A stretch of 64,000 bases of DNA from Clostridium jeddahitimonense (GCA_000753455.2 LM994670.1:2375076-2439075), one strand, 5' to 3'; numbered from the stretch's first letter, positions 17,036 through 26,733 are shown. The notes: a model not told the origin generated them from the letters alone. Made by a program: numbers and translations.

Positions 17036-18322
17036 ATGACAAAAAAATTTTTTAAAGGTATGGTTTTATTACTTTGCTTAACTTTAATTCTACCTTTTAC
17101 AGGTAATATTAAAGCTTTTGCATCAGAATTAGAAGCTCCACAAATAATTGGAGGCTCAGCAATAACAATGGATATGGATACTGGTGAGGTTATCTTTTCT
17201 AAAAATGCTGATGTAAAGCGTTCTCCAGCAAGTACAACAAAATTGCTAACTTCTTTATTATTTGCAGAAAACAAAACTAAAGGTGATTTGATTAGTTATA
17301 CTGATAATTCTGCATCGATTACAGAAACTACATTAAGTGGTTATATAGCTGGCGGTGTTAAAGCTGGTGATACTATGACTGCTGATGATGTTATGAAAGC
17401 TGTTATGATTTTCTCGGCTAATGATGCTTCTGTTCTTATGGCGGAATCCGTTGCAGGATCTGTTGAAGCTTTTGCAAAAATGATGAATGAAAAAGCAAAA
17501 GAACTTGGTGCTACTAATTCAAATTTTGTTAACCCAAACGGATTAGAAGATCCTACTAATCCTAATAACAATAACTCAACTACAGCTCACGACTTAGCAT
17601 TGATAGGTATTGCCGCTTATAAAAACGATTGGATAAGAGAAACTATGGCTTTAGAAGATGCTCCTGTGTATCTTAATGGTGGCAGAATTGATCTCGAAAC
17701 TAGAAATAAAAACCTTAATAAAGATGGTAACCTTGGCGGGAAAACTGGTACTGAAACTTTAGCTGGGCATTGCTTCGTTGGTTTCTATAATAGAGATGGA
17801 AGAAATTTAGTTACAGTTGTACTTGGATCTGATTATGGTTCTGATGGAACAAATGTTTTTAATGATACTAAATCTGTAGCTGATTATAGCTATACAGCTA
17901 CTAAAGTTGCATATAAAGCTAATGGAGACGAAATAGGAAACGTAGACTTAAGCTATAAACTATTTAGATTCTTTGGGCCAACAAAAACAATAACTGCACC
18001 AGTTATATTAGCTCAAGATGTAGAGTATTACAAAAATGATTATAACGATGCTAATGCAACCATTTCTTTAAGTAATACAGATATTGATGCATGGAAAACA
18101 GCATCTAATAATAATGTAGATTTAACATTTTCAATAGGTAATTTTACTGAAACAGTTAAAGGAACTATCGGATTAACTACTGGACAAATATTTAAAGCTA
18201 ATTTACCAATTTATGCAGCTGTGATAATAGGGATTATAGTTGCTGTAGTATTAGTAGTTATAATAATTAACTTAATAAGAAAATCTGGTAGTAGAAACAA
18301 AAGAAATAGATACTACAGATAG
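17036..18322 (+). CDS. D-alanyl-D-alanine carboxypeptidase (DacF/PBP5-like)
   Basis: Trims the terminal D-alanine from peptidoglycan stem peptides. The 428-residue protein has a signal peptide (residues 1-30), SxxK at Ser66-Lys69 (SPASTTKLLT), SxN at 127-129 (SANDAS) and KTG at 236-238 (GGKTGTE), so all three active-site boxes of the S11 family are present. The PBP5-type C-terminal beta domain is followed by a transmembrane helix (AVIIGIIVAVVLVVIIINLI) and a basic tail, giving a membrane anchor. It lies 40 bases after gatD and may share its transcript, grouping two peptidoglycan-modifying activities. Confidence 0.92.
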   Translation: MTKKFFKGMVLLLCLTLILPFTGNIKAFASELEAPQIIGGSAITMDMDTGEVIFSKNADVKRSPASTTKLLTSLLFAENKTKGDLISYTDNSASITETTLSGYIAGGVKAGDTMTADDVMKAVMIFSANDASVLMAESVAGSVEAFAKMMNEKAKELGATNSNFVNPNGLEDPTNPNNNNSTTAHDLALIGIAAYKNDWIRETMALEDAPVYLNGGRIDLETRNKNLNKDGNLGGKTGTETLAGHCFVGFYNRDGRNLVTVVLGSDYGSDGTNVFNDTKSVADYSYTATKVAYKANGDEIGNVDLSYKLFRFFGPTKTITAPVILAQDVEYYKNDYNDANATISLSNTDIDAWKTASNNNVDLTFSIGNFTETVKGTIGLTTGQIFKANLPIYAAVIIGIIVAVVLVVIIINLIRKSGSRNKRNRYYR

Positions 18323-18350
18323 AAAAACGACTGCTTATGCAGTCGTTTTT
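18323..18350 (+). terminator. intrinsic terminator after D,D-carboxypeptidase gene
   Basis: A 12-bp perfect stem AAAAACGACTGC / GCAGTCGTTTTT with a TTAT loop and a T-run follows the stop codon. Confidence 0.92.
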
Positions 18351-18445
18351 TAGTTAAGAGTAAGTGTACACTTTAAAATTTGTAAACAAATCCAGTATAC
18401 CTCACTTTGAAATATTATAAATTTAAAACTGCATAGCAGTTTTAT

Positions 18446-18480
18446 ACTCAACTTTTCACTTTTAACTCTTCACTTTTAAC
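18446..18480. repeat. intergenic heptad repeat, five units
   Basis: Five consecutive 7-mers ACTCAAC, TTTTCAC, TTTTAAC, TCTTCAC, TTTTAAC, consensus about TYTTMAC, lie between the carboxypeptidase terminator and the next gene. The same heptad pattern recurs at 24249-24283 and 31030-31069. Confidence 0.75.
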
Positions 18481-18533
18481 TAAATAAAGTGTTATAATCG
18501 TTAAGACAATTTTAATAAAGGTGTGAATTTAAT

Positions 18534-19307
18534 ATGAATGAAAAAGTAGACTTTAAAGGTAGTGTTATTTTAAACCCTGTTCCTGTAGTCTTAATAACTT
18601 CTAAAAATAAAGAAGGAAAGGAAAACGTCTTTACTGTGGCTTGGACTGGAACCGTTTGTACTAAACCTCCAATGCTTTCAATCTCAGTAAGACCAGAACG
18701 TCTTTCTTATGAATATATAAAAGAGACAATGGAGTTTACAGTAAATCTTCCAACTTCAAAAATGACAAAAGCTGTAGACTATTGTGGTGTCAGACCAGGT
18801 AGAAAATTTGATAAAATACAAGAAATGAACTTTACTATGAAAGAAGGAACTAATATAAATGTTCCTTATATAGATGAATGTCCTATTTCTATAGAGTGCA
18901 AAGTTAAATCAATAATCCCACTAGGTACTCATGACTTATTTATAGCTGATGTTGTAGGATCTCACGTAGATTCTACTCTTATGGACGAGAAAGGTAAAAT
19001 CCATTTTGAAGAAGCCGATTTGATTACATATTGCCATGGAGAATATTTTAAAATGGATAAACATCCCCTTGGCAAGTTTGGATACTCTATAGCTAAGAAA
19101 CCTATCGCAATGAAAGATAGTGCTAAATCTATAGAAAAAGAAAATAATACTGATACCACTAAAGTAAAAGATTTATCTAAAGATAGGCCTCGAAAGAAAA
19201 ATAACAATTATAAATCTTCAAATGCATCTAAAAAGAGAAATAGTAGTAACAACAAACATAAAAATAGCCGAAAAAACACTACTTCCACTAGAAGAAAAAC
19301 TAAATAA
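18534..19307 (+). CDS. flavin reductase-like FMN-binding protein with basic tail
   Basis: A 257-residue protein. Residues 1-190 match the flavin reductase/FMN-binding split-barrel family, with VFTVAWTGTVCTKPPMLSIS and a later FTVNLPTS segment typical of these proteins, which bind FMN and often reduce it or act on small redox substrates. The last about 55 residues are a lysine-, asparagine- and serine-rich low-complexity tail (KKRNSSNNKHKNSRKN...), which the family normally lacks. The ATG has an AAGGTGTGA site. The methyltransferase gene follows after 24 bases. The substrate is unknown. Confidence 0.82.
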   Translation: MNEKVDFKGSVILNPVPVVLITSKNKEGKENVFTVAWTGTVCTKPPMLSISVRPERLSYEYIKETMEFTVNLPTSKMTKAVDYCGVRPGRKFDKIQEMNFTMKEGTNINVPYIDECPISIECKVKSIIPLGTHDLFIADVVGSHVDSTLMDEKGKIHFEEADLITYCHGEYFKMDKHPLGKFGYSIAKKPIAMKDSAKSIEKENNTDTTKVKDLSKDRPRKKNNNYKSSNASKKRNSSNNKHKNSRKNTTSTRRKTK

Positions 19308-19331
19308 CTTTATAACTGAAAGGATGGTATT

Positions 19332-20192
19332 ATGTTTATAGTTTCATATAAGCTTCCATATGCTTTATTAGACTCTACAATTGAAACTTTAGCAATAAAC
19401 GATATATATAACGTATTTTATGAAAACCCATTAGAAATCACTACAGACGATTATGGATATGGGTATTTAGAAAAAGATGATGAAGACATAATTTTGAAAG
19501 TAGCTTTTGAAGATTCTAAAGAATTATTAGACCAGTTTTTAGTATCTCTTAAAGATATTTTAAAGATCGATTACATAAGTGTTGAAGAAAACACTAACGA
19601 TTATACTACTTTTGATTTTCCAACTATACATCTAGACGACACATGGGTGATTTCAGGACCTGAAGAAGATTTTAATGATAAGAAAAAAATTAACTTTATA
19701 TCTCAAGGTGCTTTTGGTACTGGACTTCATGAAACTACTCAAGATATATTAAGATTAATACTTAACAAACTAAATTTAAAAGAAAAATCTGTATTAGATA
19801 TAGGAACTGGTTCAGGAATTCTTTCCATAGCTGCTTCTATAGCTGGTGCTTCATCTGTAACAGCTGTAGATATTCGTGATGTAAAAGACGAAGTTGAGCT
19901 TAACGCTTCTTTAAATAATCTTACAAATATAACTACTATTGTAGGTAATATATTAGATGATTCTTCTTTAGTAGAAGAAAACTTCGATTGGATTTTTATA
20001 AACATAGGTGGTGAGGAAACAAAACTATTTATGGACTTTATAAAATCTCACTTAAAAGCAAATAGTAATTTACTTATCTCTGGACTTGTAGAATGGAGCT
20101 TTGAAGAAGTTAAATCTAACGTTGAAAAATATGGATTTAAACTTTCAGAAAAACATCAAACAAATGAATGGATAACAGCAATATTTAACTAG
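19332..20192 (+). CDS. PrmA-like SAM-dependent methyltransferase
   Basis: A 286-residue protein. The C-terminal class I methyltransferase domain has the SAM motif VLDIGTGSGILSIAA at about residues 153-167, the acidic AVDIRD after it, and the GTGLHETTQ segment that marks ribosomal protein L11 methyltransferases. The N-terminal 100 residues replace the usual PrmA substrate-recognition domain only loosely, so the target may be L11 or another protein. AAAGGATGG precedes the ATG. It is downstream of the flavin reductase-like gene and is followed by a good terminator. Confidence 0.78.
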   Translation: MFIVSYKLPYALLDSTIETLAINDIYNVFYENPLEITTDDYGYGYLEKDDEDIILKVAFEDSKELLDQFLVSLKDILKIDYISVEENTNDYTTFDFPTIHLDDTWVISGPEEDFNDKKKINFISQGAFGTGLHETTQDILRLILNKLNLKEKSVLDIGTGSGILSIAASIAGASSVTAVDIRDVKDEVELNASLNNLTNITTIVGNILDDSSLVEENFDWIFINIGGEETKLFMDFIKSHLKANSNLLISGLVEWSFEEVKSNVEKYGFKLSEKHQTNEWITAIFN

Positions 20193-20227
20193 TTACAAAT
20201 TAAAAATGACAAATGACAAGTTAATGA

Positions 20228-20257
20228 ATAAACTCTGTAAAACAGAGTTTATTTTTT
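20228..20257 (+). terminator. intrinsic terminator after PrmA-like gene
   Basis: An 11-bp stem ATAAACTCTGT / ACAGAGTTTAT with an AAA loop and a run of six T follows. It sits inside a larger imperfect inverted repeat formed by TGACAAA/TGACAAG heptads on both sides. Confidence 0.9.
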
Positions 20258-20285
20258 AGAAACTATACAAATAGTCTCCTTAAAA

Positions 20286-20320
20286 ACTTGTCACTTGTCA
20301 CTTGTCACCTATATCTTGTC
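20286..20320. repeat. ACTTGTC heptad repeat at the 3' end of the transglycosylase gene
   Basis: Three perfect tandem ACTTGTC units followed by two degenerate ones. Read on the minus strand these are TGACAAG units, and the first supplies the TGA stop of the transglycosylase gene. Inverse copies TGACAAA and TGACAAG occur at 20207-20220. Confidence 0.75.
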
Positions 20321-20861
20321 ACTGATAAAAGTGTTTGTAGACATTATAATTTGTTTTAACCTTATCAACATACTTTTTAGTTTCTGCAAATGGAATATAT
20401 GTTAACACATCTCCATTTGGCGAGTATCTTTCATCTTTAAGCCATTTAGTTACATGACCACTTCCAGCATTATATGCAGCTAAAATTAAGTCTAAGCTAC
20501 CAAATTCACCTTCAAGATTTTTTAAATACCAGCATCCTAATCTTATATTTGTCTCTTCATTAAAAAGCATATCTGGTGTAAATTCTTCTATCCCTATTTC
20601 TTCAGCAATCCACTTACCAGTACTATCCATAATTTGCATTAATCCTTTAGCACCTTTATTAGATTCTGCCTTAGGATCAAAATTACTTTCTCCCCTGATT
20701 ACAGCTAACACTAATAACGGATCCACATTGTATTCTTCACTATATTTATCTACATATTCTTTATATTTATACGGAAAGAAAATGTTCTTAACTCCATATC
20801 TTGTTATAAAAAACATCGTTACTGCTACTAAAACTACCACTAATATTTTTTTATAATTCAT
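20319..20861 (-). CDS. lytic murein transglycosylase (SLT domain)
   Basis: A 180-residue protein with an N-terminal membrane anchor (ILVVVLVAVTMFFITRYGV) and an extracytoplasmic goose-lysozyme/SLT domain. The catalytic glutamate is Glu58 in IRGESNFDPKA, followed by the GAKGLMQIMDST motif and the AAYNAGSGHV motif. It cleaves glycan strands between MurNAc and GlcNAc. It is at the end of a leftward run polA-coaE-SLT, with a 14-base gap to coaE. The stop codon falls inside a heptad repeat. Confidence 0.9.
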   Translation of the reverse strand: MNYKKILVVVLVAVTMFFITRYGVKNIFFPYKYKEYVDKYSEEYNVDPLLVLAVIRGESNFDPKAESNKGAKGLMQIMDSTGKWIAEEIGIEEFTPDMLFNEETNIRLGCWYLKNLEGEFGSLDLILAAYNAGSGHVTKWLKDERYSPNGDVLTYIPFAETKKYVDKVKTNYNVYKHFYQ

Positions 20862-20875
20862 TCTATATCCCTACT

Positions 20876-21472
20876 TTATATTGCTTTTAAAAACTCTGTA
20901 AGCGATTCAACCTGCACTTTAGTCTTTAGTAAGGTATCATTATTTTCAATAATAATATTAGCAAAATCCTTTTTTCTTTCTAGAGGCATTTGTGCATTTA
21001 TTCTATTTATTGCATCCTCTCTAGATAAAGCATCTCTACTTCTTACTCTTTGAAGTTGCGTATTTGAATCTACCCAAACTAAAATAACATAATCCATCTC
21101 TTTATGCAAATCATTTTCTATTAAAGTAGGTGCATCAACTATTACTCTCTTTTCACCTTTTTTTTCTAGTGCTTGTAATTCTTCTTCTATTTCCCTTACT
21201 ATATAAGGTAGAATTATAGCCTCGAACTTTATCCTTTGTTTAGGAAATCTAAATATATGATTTCCAAATTCTTTACGACGGAATTGACCTCTCCAATCAA
21301 AAAATCCTACTCCAAAATCTATCTTTACTTTCTCTAAAATCTCAGGATATTTTTCTAAAACACTTTTAGCTATAATATCTGCATCGATTATAGGAAAACC
21401 TGCTTCTTTTAGCATTGCAGATACGGTACTTTTACCTGAGCCTATACCGCCTGTTAATCCTATTTTAATCAT
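20876..21472 (-). CDS. coaE: dephospho-CoA kinase
   Basis: Phosphorylates the 3'-hydroxyl of dephospho-CoA, the last step of coenzyme A synthesis. The 198-residue protein has the P-loop GGIGSGKST at residues 8-16, the DADIIAK segment of CoaE at about 30 and the lid-region RSRDALSREDA. Length is normal. A GGGGGT site precedes the ATG. It lies 9 bases after polA, an arrangement common in Firmicutes. Confidence 0.94.
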   Translation of the reverse strand: MIKIGLTGGIGSGKSTVSAMLKEAGFPIIDADIIAKSVLEKYPEILEKVKIDFGVGFFDWRGQFRRKEFGNHIFRFPKQRIKFEAIILPYIVREIEEELQALEKKGEKRVIVDAPTLIENDLHKEMDYVILVWVDSNTQLQRVRSRDALSREDAINRINAQMPLERKKDFANIIIENNDTLLKTKVQVESLTEFLKAI

Positions 21473-21481
21473 ACTTACCCC

Positions 21482-24094
21482 CTATTTAGCTTCATACCAT
21501 GTCTTTCCTATATTTGTATCAACTTCTAAAGTAACTGCCATCTTAAGTACGCTTTCCATTTCTTCTTTTACTAAAGCTTTTACTATTTCTAGCTCATTCT
21601 CTTTAACATTTAAAATAAGTTCATCGTGTACTTGTAAGATTATTTCACTAGCTAGATTTTCTTTCTTTAACCTATTATAAACTTTTACCATTGCCAGCTT
21701 TATTATATCTGCAGCACTACCTTGAATTGGAGCGTTCATTGCTAATCTTTCACCTAAAGCCTTAACAATCTTATTAGAAGCTTTAATTTCTGGTATAAAC
21801 CTTCTTCTATTTAAAATAGTAAGAACATAACCTTTTTCCTTAGCCTCTTCTTTGGTACCTTCTAAATAGCCCTTTATCTTTGGATATCTATCAAAATATA
21901 TTTCCATATATTCAGATGCTTCTTTTTTAGTTATCTTTAAATCTTGTGAAAGGCTAAAGTCACTTATTCCATAAACAATTCCAAAGTTTACAGCTTTAGC
22001 TCTACTTCTCATAAGTGATGTAACTTCTTCAACAGGAACCTTAAATACTTCTGATGCTGTCTTAGTATGAATATCTGAATGATGATTAAATGCATCAATC
22101 ATATTTTGATCATCTGACATATGAGCAAGAACTCTTAGTTCTATTTGAGAGTAGTCGCAAGATAATAAAACATCTGTATCTTCCTTAGGAATAAATACTT
22201 TTCTAATCTCTCTACCCATTTCATACTTAACAGGTATATTTTGAAGGTTAGGCTCTGTACTTGAAAGTCTACCTGTGGTTGTAACAGTTTGATTAAAACT
22301 AGAGTGAATTGCTCCATCAACGTCTATAACATTCTTTAATCCTTCTACATATGTAGAATTTAACTTAGTAATTTGTCTATAATAAATAATCTTTGGTATA
22401 ACATCATGCTTATCCATTAGCTTTTCTAACACTTCAGCATTAGTTGAATATCCTGTTTTAGTTTTCTTAATTACAGGTAAATCTAACTTTTCAAAAAGAA
22501 TTTTCCCAAGCTGCTTTGGCGAATTAATATTAAACTCCTCTTCGCATAATGCAAATATCTCTTTTTCAGTTCTTTCAATTTCTTCTTTAAACTTAACTGC
22601 AAGTTCATCAAGTTTTTCTCTATTAACCTTAAATCCTACTGCTTCCATACTAGAAAGAATAAATATTAATGGGTGTTCAACTTCATAATAAAGTTCATCC
22701 ATATCCTCTTTTGAAATTCTTTCCTTTAAATAGCTGTAAAGTTCTTTCATATTACCTACAGCACTACATACTAAAGTATCACCTTCACCTTTAACTTCTT
22801 TCCCTAAATATTCATTAATTAAAGTTACTAAAGGATATTCACTTCTAGCTGAGTCTATTAAATATGCAGCTATAGCAGTATCAAAAATATATTCTTTTAT
22901 TTCTATATTAAGCTTTGTTAATGTAGTTACAAGATTTTTACCATCATGTATTACTTTAGTTATCTTTTCATTTTCCATGAATGATTTTAATATGCTAGTA
23001 GCCTCTTCAAAGTTCTCCATAGCTATTAATTTCATATCAATAAGATAAGTTTTCTCACCATAACTTAAATATATTTTATCTAATTCCATTTTAGAATAAA
23101 CATTACCATCATTTAATTTATAACTAATAAATGCTATTTCATTACTTCCATTTAAAACTTTTTTTAATAATTCTAAATTATTTATTTCAATTATCTCTAT
23201 TTTCTCTTCTTCTTTTTCTTCATCAGTATCATCACCTGGCAACTTAGCAAGTAGTGATTTCATTTGAAGCTTAAAGAACATCTTCTTAAGTTCTTCTCTG
23301 TTGTAATCTTCCTGACTTTTTATATCATCTAAATCAAATTCTATTGGGACCTCTGTCATTATAGTAGCTAACTTTTTACTAAAAATTGCTTGTTCACTAT
23401 ATGTTTCTAAGTTTTCCTTTAGCTTTTTACCACTAATTTCATCTATATTAGAAAGTACCCCTTCCATAGAGCCATAAGTTGCAATAAGCTTAAAGGCAGT
23501 CTTCTCTCCTACCCCTGGTACCCCTGGTATATTATCTGACTTATCACCCATAAGTCCTTTAACATCTATATATTGAGTTGGTGTTACTCCAAATTCATCT
23601 ATAAATGCTTTTTCATCATATATAGCTGTTTCAGTTACACCCTTTTTAGTTATTACAACCTTAATATTTTTAGTTGCTAATTGAAGGGCATCTCTATCTC
23701 CTGTAACTATAAATACTTCTATATCATTTTTCTCAGCAAATTTTGCTAAAGTTCCTATAATATCATCAGCTTCAAATCCATCTATTTCATAAATATTTAT
23801 AGATAATAATTTTAGTATTTCCTTTACTAGAGGGAATTGTTCATAAAGCTCTGGGGCCATCTTCTTTCTCCCAGCCTTATATTCTTCATATTCCTTATGT
23901 CTAAAGGTTGGAGCTTTTCTATCAAAGGTAGCTACTATGTAATCTGGTTTTATTTCTTCCTTCATCTTAAATAACATATTAGTAAAACCATAAACTGCAT
24001 TAGTATGAACTCCATCCGTAGTAGTTAATGGTGGTATTGCAAAAAATGCTCTATTCATTAAACTGTTCGAATCTAAAATCAGTAATCTTTCCAT
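21482..24094 (-). CDS. polA: DNA polymerase I
   Basis: The 870-residue enzyme fills gaps and removes RNA primers. The N-terminal 5'-3' exonuclease domain (1-290) has the acidic metal-binding clusters FEADDIIGT and VKGLMGDKSDNIPGVPGVG. The middle domain has the 3'-5' exonuclease fold but no DxE first motif (it reads IAFISYKLNDG), so proofreading is likely absent, as in Bacillus and Thermus enzymes. The polymerase domain has motif A DYSQIELR, the finger-helix region MRSRAKAVNFGIVYG and motif C VHDELI. A GGAGG site precedes the ATG; coaE and the transglycosylase gene follow. Confidence 0.96.
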   Translation of the reverse strand: MERLLILDSNSLMNRAFFAIPPLTTTDGVHTNAVYGFTNMLFKMKEEIKPDYIVATFDRKAPTFRHKEYEEYKAGRKKMAPELYEQFPLVKEILKLLSINIYEIDGFEADDIIGTLAKFAEKNDIEVFIVTGDRDALQLATKNIKVVITKKGVTETAIYDEKAFIDEFGVTPTQYIDVKGLMGDKSDNIPGVPGVGEKTAFKLIATYGSMEGVLSNIDEISGKKLKENLETYSEQAIFSKKLATIMTEVPIEFDLDDIKSQEDYNREELKKMFFKLQMKSLLAKLPGDDTDEEKEEEKIEIIEINNLELLKKVLNGSNEIAFISYKLNDGNVYSKMELDKIYLSYGEKTYLIDMKLIAMENFEEATSILKSFMENEKITKVIHDGKNLVTTLTKLNIEIKEYIFDTAIAAYLIDSARSEYPLVTLINEYLGKEVKGEGDTLVCSAVGNMKELYSYLKERISKEDMDELYYEVEHPLIFILSSMEAVGFKVNREKLDELAVKFKEEIERTEKEIFALCEEEFNINSPKQLGKILFEKLDLPVIKKTKTGYSTNAEVLEKLMDKHDVIPKIIYYRQITKLNSTYVEGLKNVIDVDGAIHSSFNQTVTTTGRLSSTEPNLQNIPVKYEMGREIRKVFIPKEDTDVLLSCDYSQIELRVLAHMSDDQNMIDAFNHHSDIHTKTASEVFKVPVEEVTSLMRSRAKAVNFGIVYGISDFSLSQDLKITKKEASEYMEIYFDRYPKIKGYLEGTKEEAKEKGYVLTILNRRRFIPEIKASNKIVKALGERLAMNAPIQGSAADIIKLAMVKVYNRLKKENLASEIILQVHDELILNVKENELEIVKALVKEEMESVLKMAVTLEVDTNIGKTWYEAK

Positions 24095-24248
24095 CTTTTC
24101 CTCCAGTAGTTTATTATTATAAAATTCATTATACTATTTTTTCATTATATTTACTAATGATATCCATAACAAATATTTTAAAACTATCTTTTAACTTAAT
24201 TGTAAACTTAAAATATTTTTCTATATAAACTCCATAAATAGTTTCATG

Positions 24249-24283
24249 TTTTACTTTTAACTCTTCACTTTTAAATCTTAACT
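24249..24283. repeat. intergenic heptad repeat after glutaminase gene
   Basis: Units close to TTTTAAC, TCTTCAC, TTTTAAA, TCTTAAC directly follow the glutaminase stop on its 3' side; the same family as at 18446-18480 and 31030-31069. Confidence 0.65.
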
Positions 24284-24285
24284 AA

Positions 24286-25206
24286 TTAAAATATGCTTAG
24301 TTCTAATTCTTCTGATAGATTTTTTAGCACATGAATTCCACCAATGCTGTTTCCTTTTTGATCTAGGGCAGGTCCGTATATTCCTATGCCATACCGTCTT
24401 GGTACCGTAGCAAGTATTCCTCCACCTACACCTGATTTTGCTGGTATTCCAACTTGAACAGCAAACTCCCCAGATGCATCATACATTCCACAAGTAACCA
24501 TTATAGTTTTAACTATTCTACATACCTCTCTAGACATTAAAACCTCATTACCCCATGGTGTTATTCCATCATTAGCTATAACGGCTCCGAATCTAGCTAA
24601 ATCCTTAGCAGTTACTTCTATAGAGCATTGTTTAAAGTAAAGGTCTAATACTTCTTCTACATTACCTTCTAATATTCCATTACTCTTCATAAAATAAGCT
24701 AAAGATCTATTTCTATCTCCAGTTTCTTTTTCACTTTCATAAATTTCTTGGTTTACATTTATATCTTCATTATTCGTAGCTCTTCTAATAAAATTTAAAA
24801 TTCTTTCAAGTTTTCTTTCCTCTGTTTCTCCATATATTAATGAAGTTGTTACAATAGCACCTGCATTAATCATAGGATTATAAGGTTTTTCATCTCTTAT
24901 TTCAAGATTAACTATACTATTAAACCCCATTCCTGTAGGTTCAACATTAACCTTTTTAAATACAGCATCTCTACCGTTATCACTAAGTGCTATAATAAGT
25001 CCTACAACCTTAGAAATACTTTGAATCGTAAACTTAACATCACACTCTCCAGCCCAATACTCTTCATTATTTTTAATATCTACAACATATATTCCTAAAT
25101 CATCCTTATTGGCCTTTAAAAGTGCTGGTATATATGAAGCTAAAAAACCTTCTTCTGTATATTTTTTATTCTTATCTACTAAATTAACTAATAAGTTCTT
25201 CATCAT
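24286..25206 (-). CDS. glsA: glutaminase
   Basis: Hydrolyses glutamine to glutamate and ammonia. The 306-residue protein belongs to the beta-lactamase-fold glutaminase family, with the catalytic Ser63 and Lys66 in QSISKVVGL, NPMINAGAIVTTSLI at about 130-145, and GIPAKSGVGGGILA near 257-270. Length matches the family. GAGGAG is followed by two adjacent ATG codons, so the start may be one codon later. It is transcribed alone, with about 190 bases to polA downstream. Confidence 0.95.
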   Translation of the reverse strand: MMKNLLVNLVDKNKKYTEEGFLASYIPALLKANKDDLGIYVVDIKNNEEYWAGECDVKFTIQSISKVVGLIIALSDNGRDAVFKKVNVEPTGMGFNSIVNLEIRDEKPYNPMINAGAIVTTSLIYGETEERKLERILNFIRRATNNEDINVNQEIYESEKETGDRNRSLAYFMKSNGILEGNVEEVLDLYFKQCSIEVTAKDLARFGAVIANDGITPWGNEVLMSREVCRIVKTIMVTCGMYDASGEFAVQVGIPAKSGVGGGILATVPRRYGIGIYGPALDQKGNSIGGIHVLKNLSEELELSIF

Positions 25207-25377
25207 TTTCTCCTCTTTACTATTCTTGTAGTAAATATTATATTTCTAATAATCTATTCTTACAAGGTAAAAACTGTTTACTCATAATTTTTTTATGTAA
25301 ATTCGTAAAATTTTATTTTTTCTAATTAACTATGATATAATACTAAGTAAATTACTAAAATTTAGGAGGACATAGTT

Positions 25378-26604
25378 ATGAATAATGATTTATTAAAAAA
25401 ATATGCAAAACTTGCTGTAAAAACTGGCGTAAATATCCAAAAAGATGATGTTCTTGTTATAAATTCGCCAATTGAAACTGCAAACTTCGCAAGACTTATT
25501 ACTGAAGAAGCATATAATTTAGGAGCTAAAGATGTAGTAGTTCATTATGGAGATCAAAAGCTTACAAAAATTAAGCTTGATAATAGCTCAATAGAAACTA
25601 TATCAGAACAACCAGAATGGTTTGGAGAAAGTTATAATTACTATGCAAGAACAGGTTCTTGCTTTATTTCTATAGCTGCTAATGATCCGGATGGTCTTAA
25701 AGGTGTTTCAGTAGATAAAATTGGAGCTTATCAAAAATCTAGAAGTTTAGCTCTTAAAGAATATTACGAAAACTCAATGAGTAATAAATGTCGCTGGTGT
25801 GTTATTGCTTACCCAACACTTCCATGGGCTAAAAAAGTATTCCCTAACCTTTCTGACGATGAGGCTTTCGAAAAACTATATTACGCTATTTTAGAAGCTA
25901 GTAGAGTTACTACAGAAGATCCTATAAAGGCTTGGGATGAACATAATTTAAACCTTCAAAAAAGTCTAGACTTTTTAAATAACAAAAACATAAAAACTCT
26001 TCATTATACTAGCTCTAATGGAACTGATTTGACAATTGAATTACCTTATAATCATAACTGGGCAGGTGGATTAGAAGAAAGTACTTCTGGTATAGGATTT
26101 AATGCAAATATTCCTACAGAAGAAGTATTTACATTACCTAAAAAGACTGGTGTTAACGGAATAGTATATTCATCAAAGCCTTTAAGCTACGGTGGTAATT
26201 TAATAGATAACTTCTCCCTTACTTTCAAAGATGGAAAAGTTGTAAACTTCACTGCAAAAGAAGGATATGATGTGTTAAAACAAATGTTAGATAGTGATGA
26301 AGGTGCTAAATACTTAGGAGAAGTTGCACTTGTGCCATATGATTCTCCAATATCAAACTCAAATTTAATATTCTTTAATACATTATTTGATGAAAATGCT
26401 GCATGCCACCTTGCACTTGGAAGAGCTTATCCATGCTATAAGGATGTAGAAAATCTATCTAAAGAAGAATTAGAAGAAAGAGGCACTAATGACTCTAATA
26501 TTCATGTAGATTTTATGATAGGAACAAAAGACTTATCAATAACTGCAGTAACTAATACTGGAGAAATAGTTCAAATATTTAAAAATGGTAACTGGGCATT
26601 TTAG
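25378..26604 (+). CDS. aminopeptidase, M29 family
   Basis: A 408-residue cytosolic metallo-aminopeptidase of the AmpS/PepS/thermophilic (M29) family that releases N-terminal amino acids. The NGTDLTIELPYNHNWAGG segment, the NIPTEEVFTLP metal-site glutamates and the C-terminal LGRAYP and NIHVDFMIG histidine/aspartate motif are all present. The ATG has a TAGGAGGA site, preceded by a TATAAT-like -10 near 25334. A single gene with a long hairpin downstream. Confidence 0.93.
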   Translation: MNNDLLKKYAKLAVKTGVNIQKDDVLVINSPIETANFARLITEEAYNLGAKDVVVHYGDQKLTKIKLDNSSIETISEQPEWFGESYNYYARTGSCFISIAANDPDGLKGVSVDKIGAYQKSRSLALKEYYENSMSNKCRWCVIAYPTLPWAKKVFPNLSDDEAFEKLYYAILEASRVTTEDPIKAWDEHNLNLQKSLDFLNNKNIKTLHYTSSNGTDLTIELPYNHNWAGGLEESTSGIGFNANIPTEEVFTLPKKTGVNGIVYSSKPLSYGGNLIDNFSLTFKDGKVVNFTAKEGYDVLKQMLDSDEGAKYLGEVALVPYDSPISNSNLIFFNTLFDENAACHLALGRAYPCYKDVENLSKEELEERGTNDSNIHVDFMIGTKDLSITAVTNTGEIVQIFKNGNWAF

Positions 26605-26666
26605 AAAATTAAAAATGATGCATTATTATTGATTTTATAATTTTAGCTATAGTAATCTTTGTTATT

Positions 26667-26711
26667 AATAAGAACTACATATACCCAAAATTAGTATATG
26701 TAGTTCTTATT
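26667..26711. terminator. long hairpin between convergent genes
   Basis: A perfect 17-bp inverted repeat (26667-26683 with 26695-26711) and 11-nt loop lie between the aminopeptidase and the convergent SRPBCC gene. The T-tract is modest in both directions. Confidence 0.75.
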
Positions 26712-26733
26712 ATCATTACTGTCTAGAGTAAAG

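Noticed and set aside
20286..20320. ACTTGTC repeats as part of a CRISPR array
   Set aside because: Units are 7 bp, back to back, without unique spacers, and no cas genes are present.
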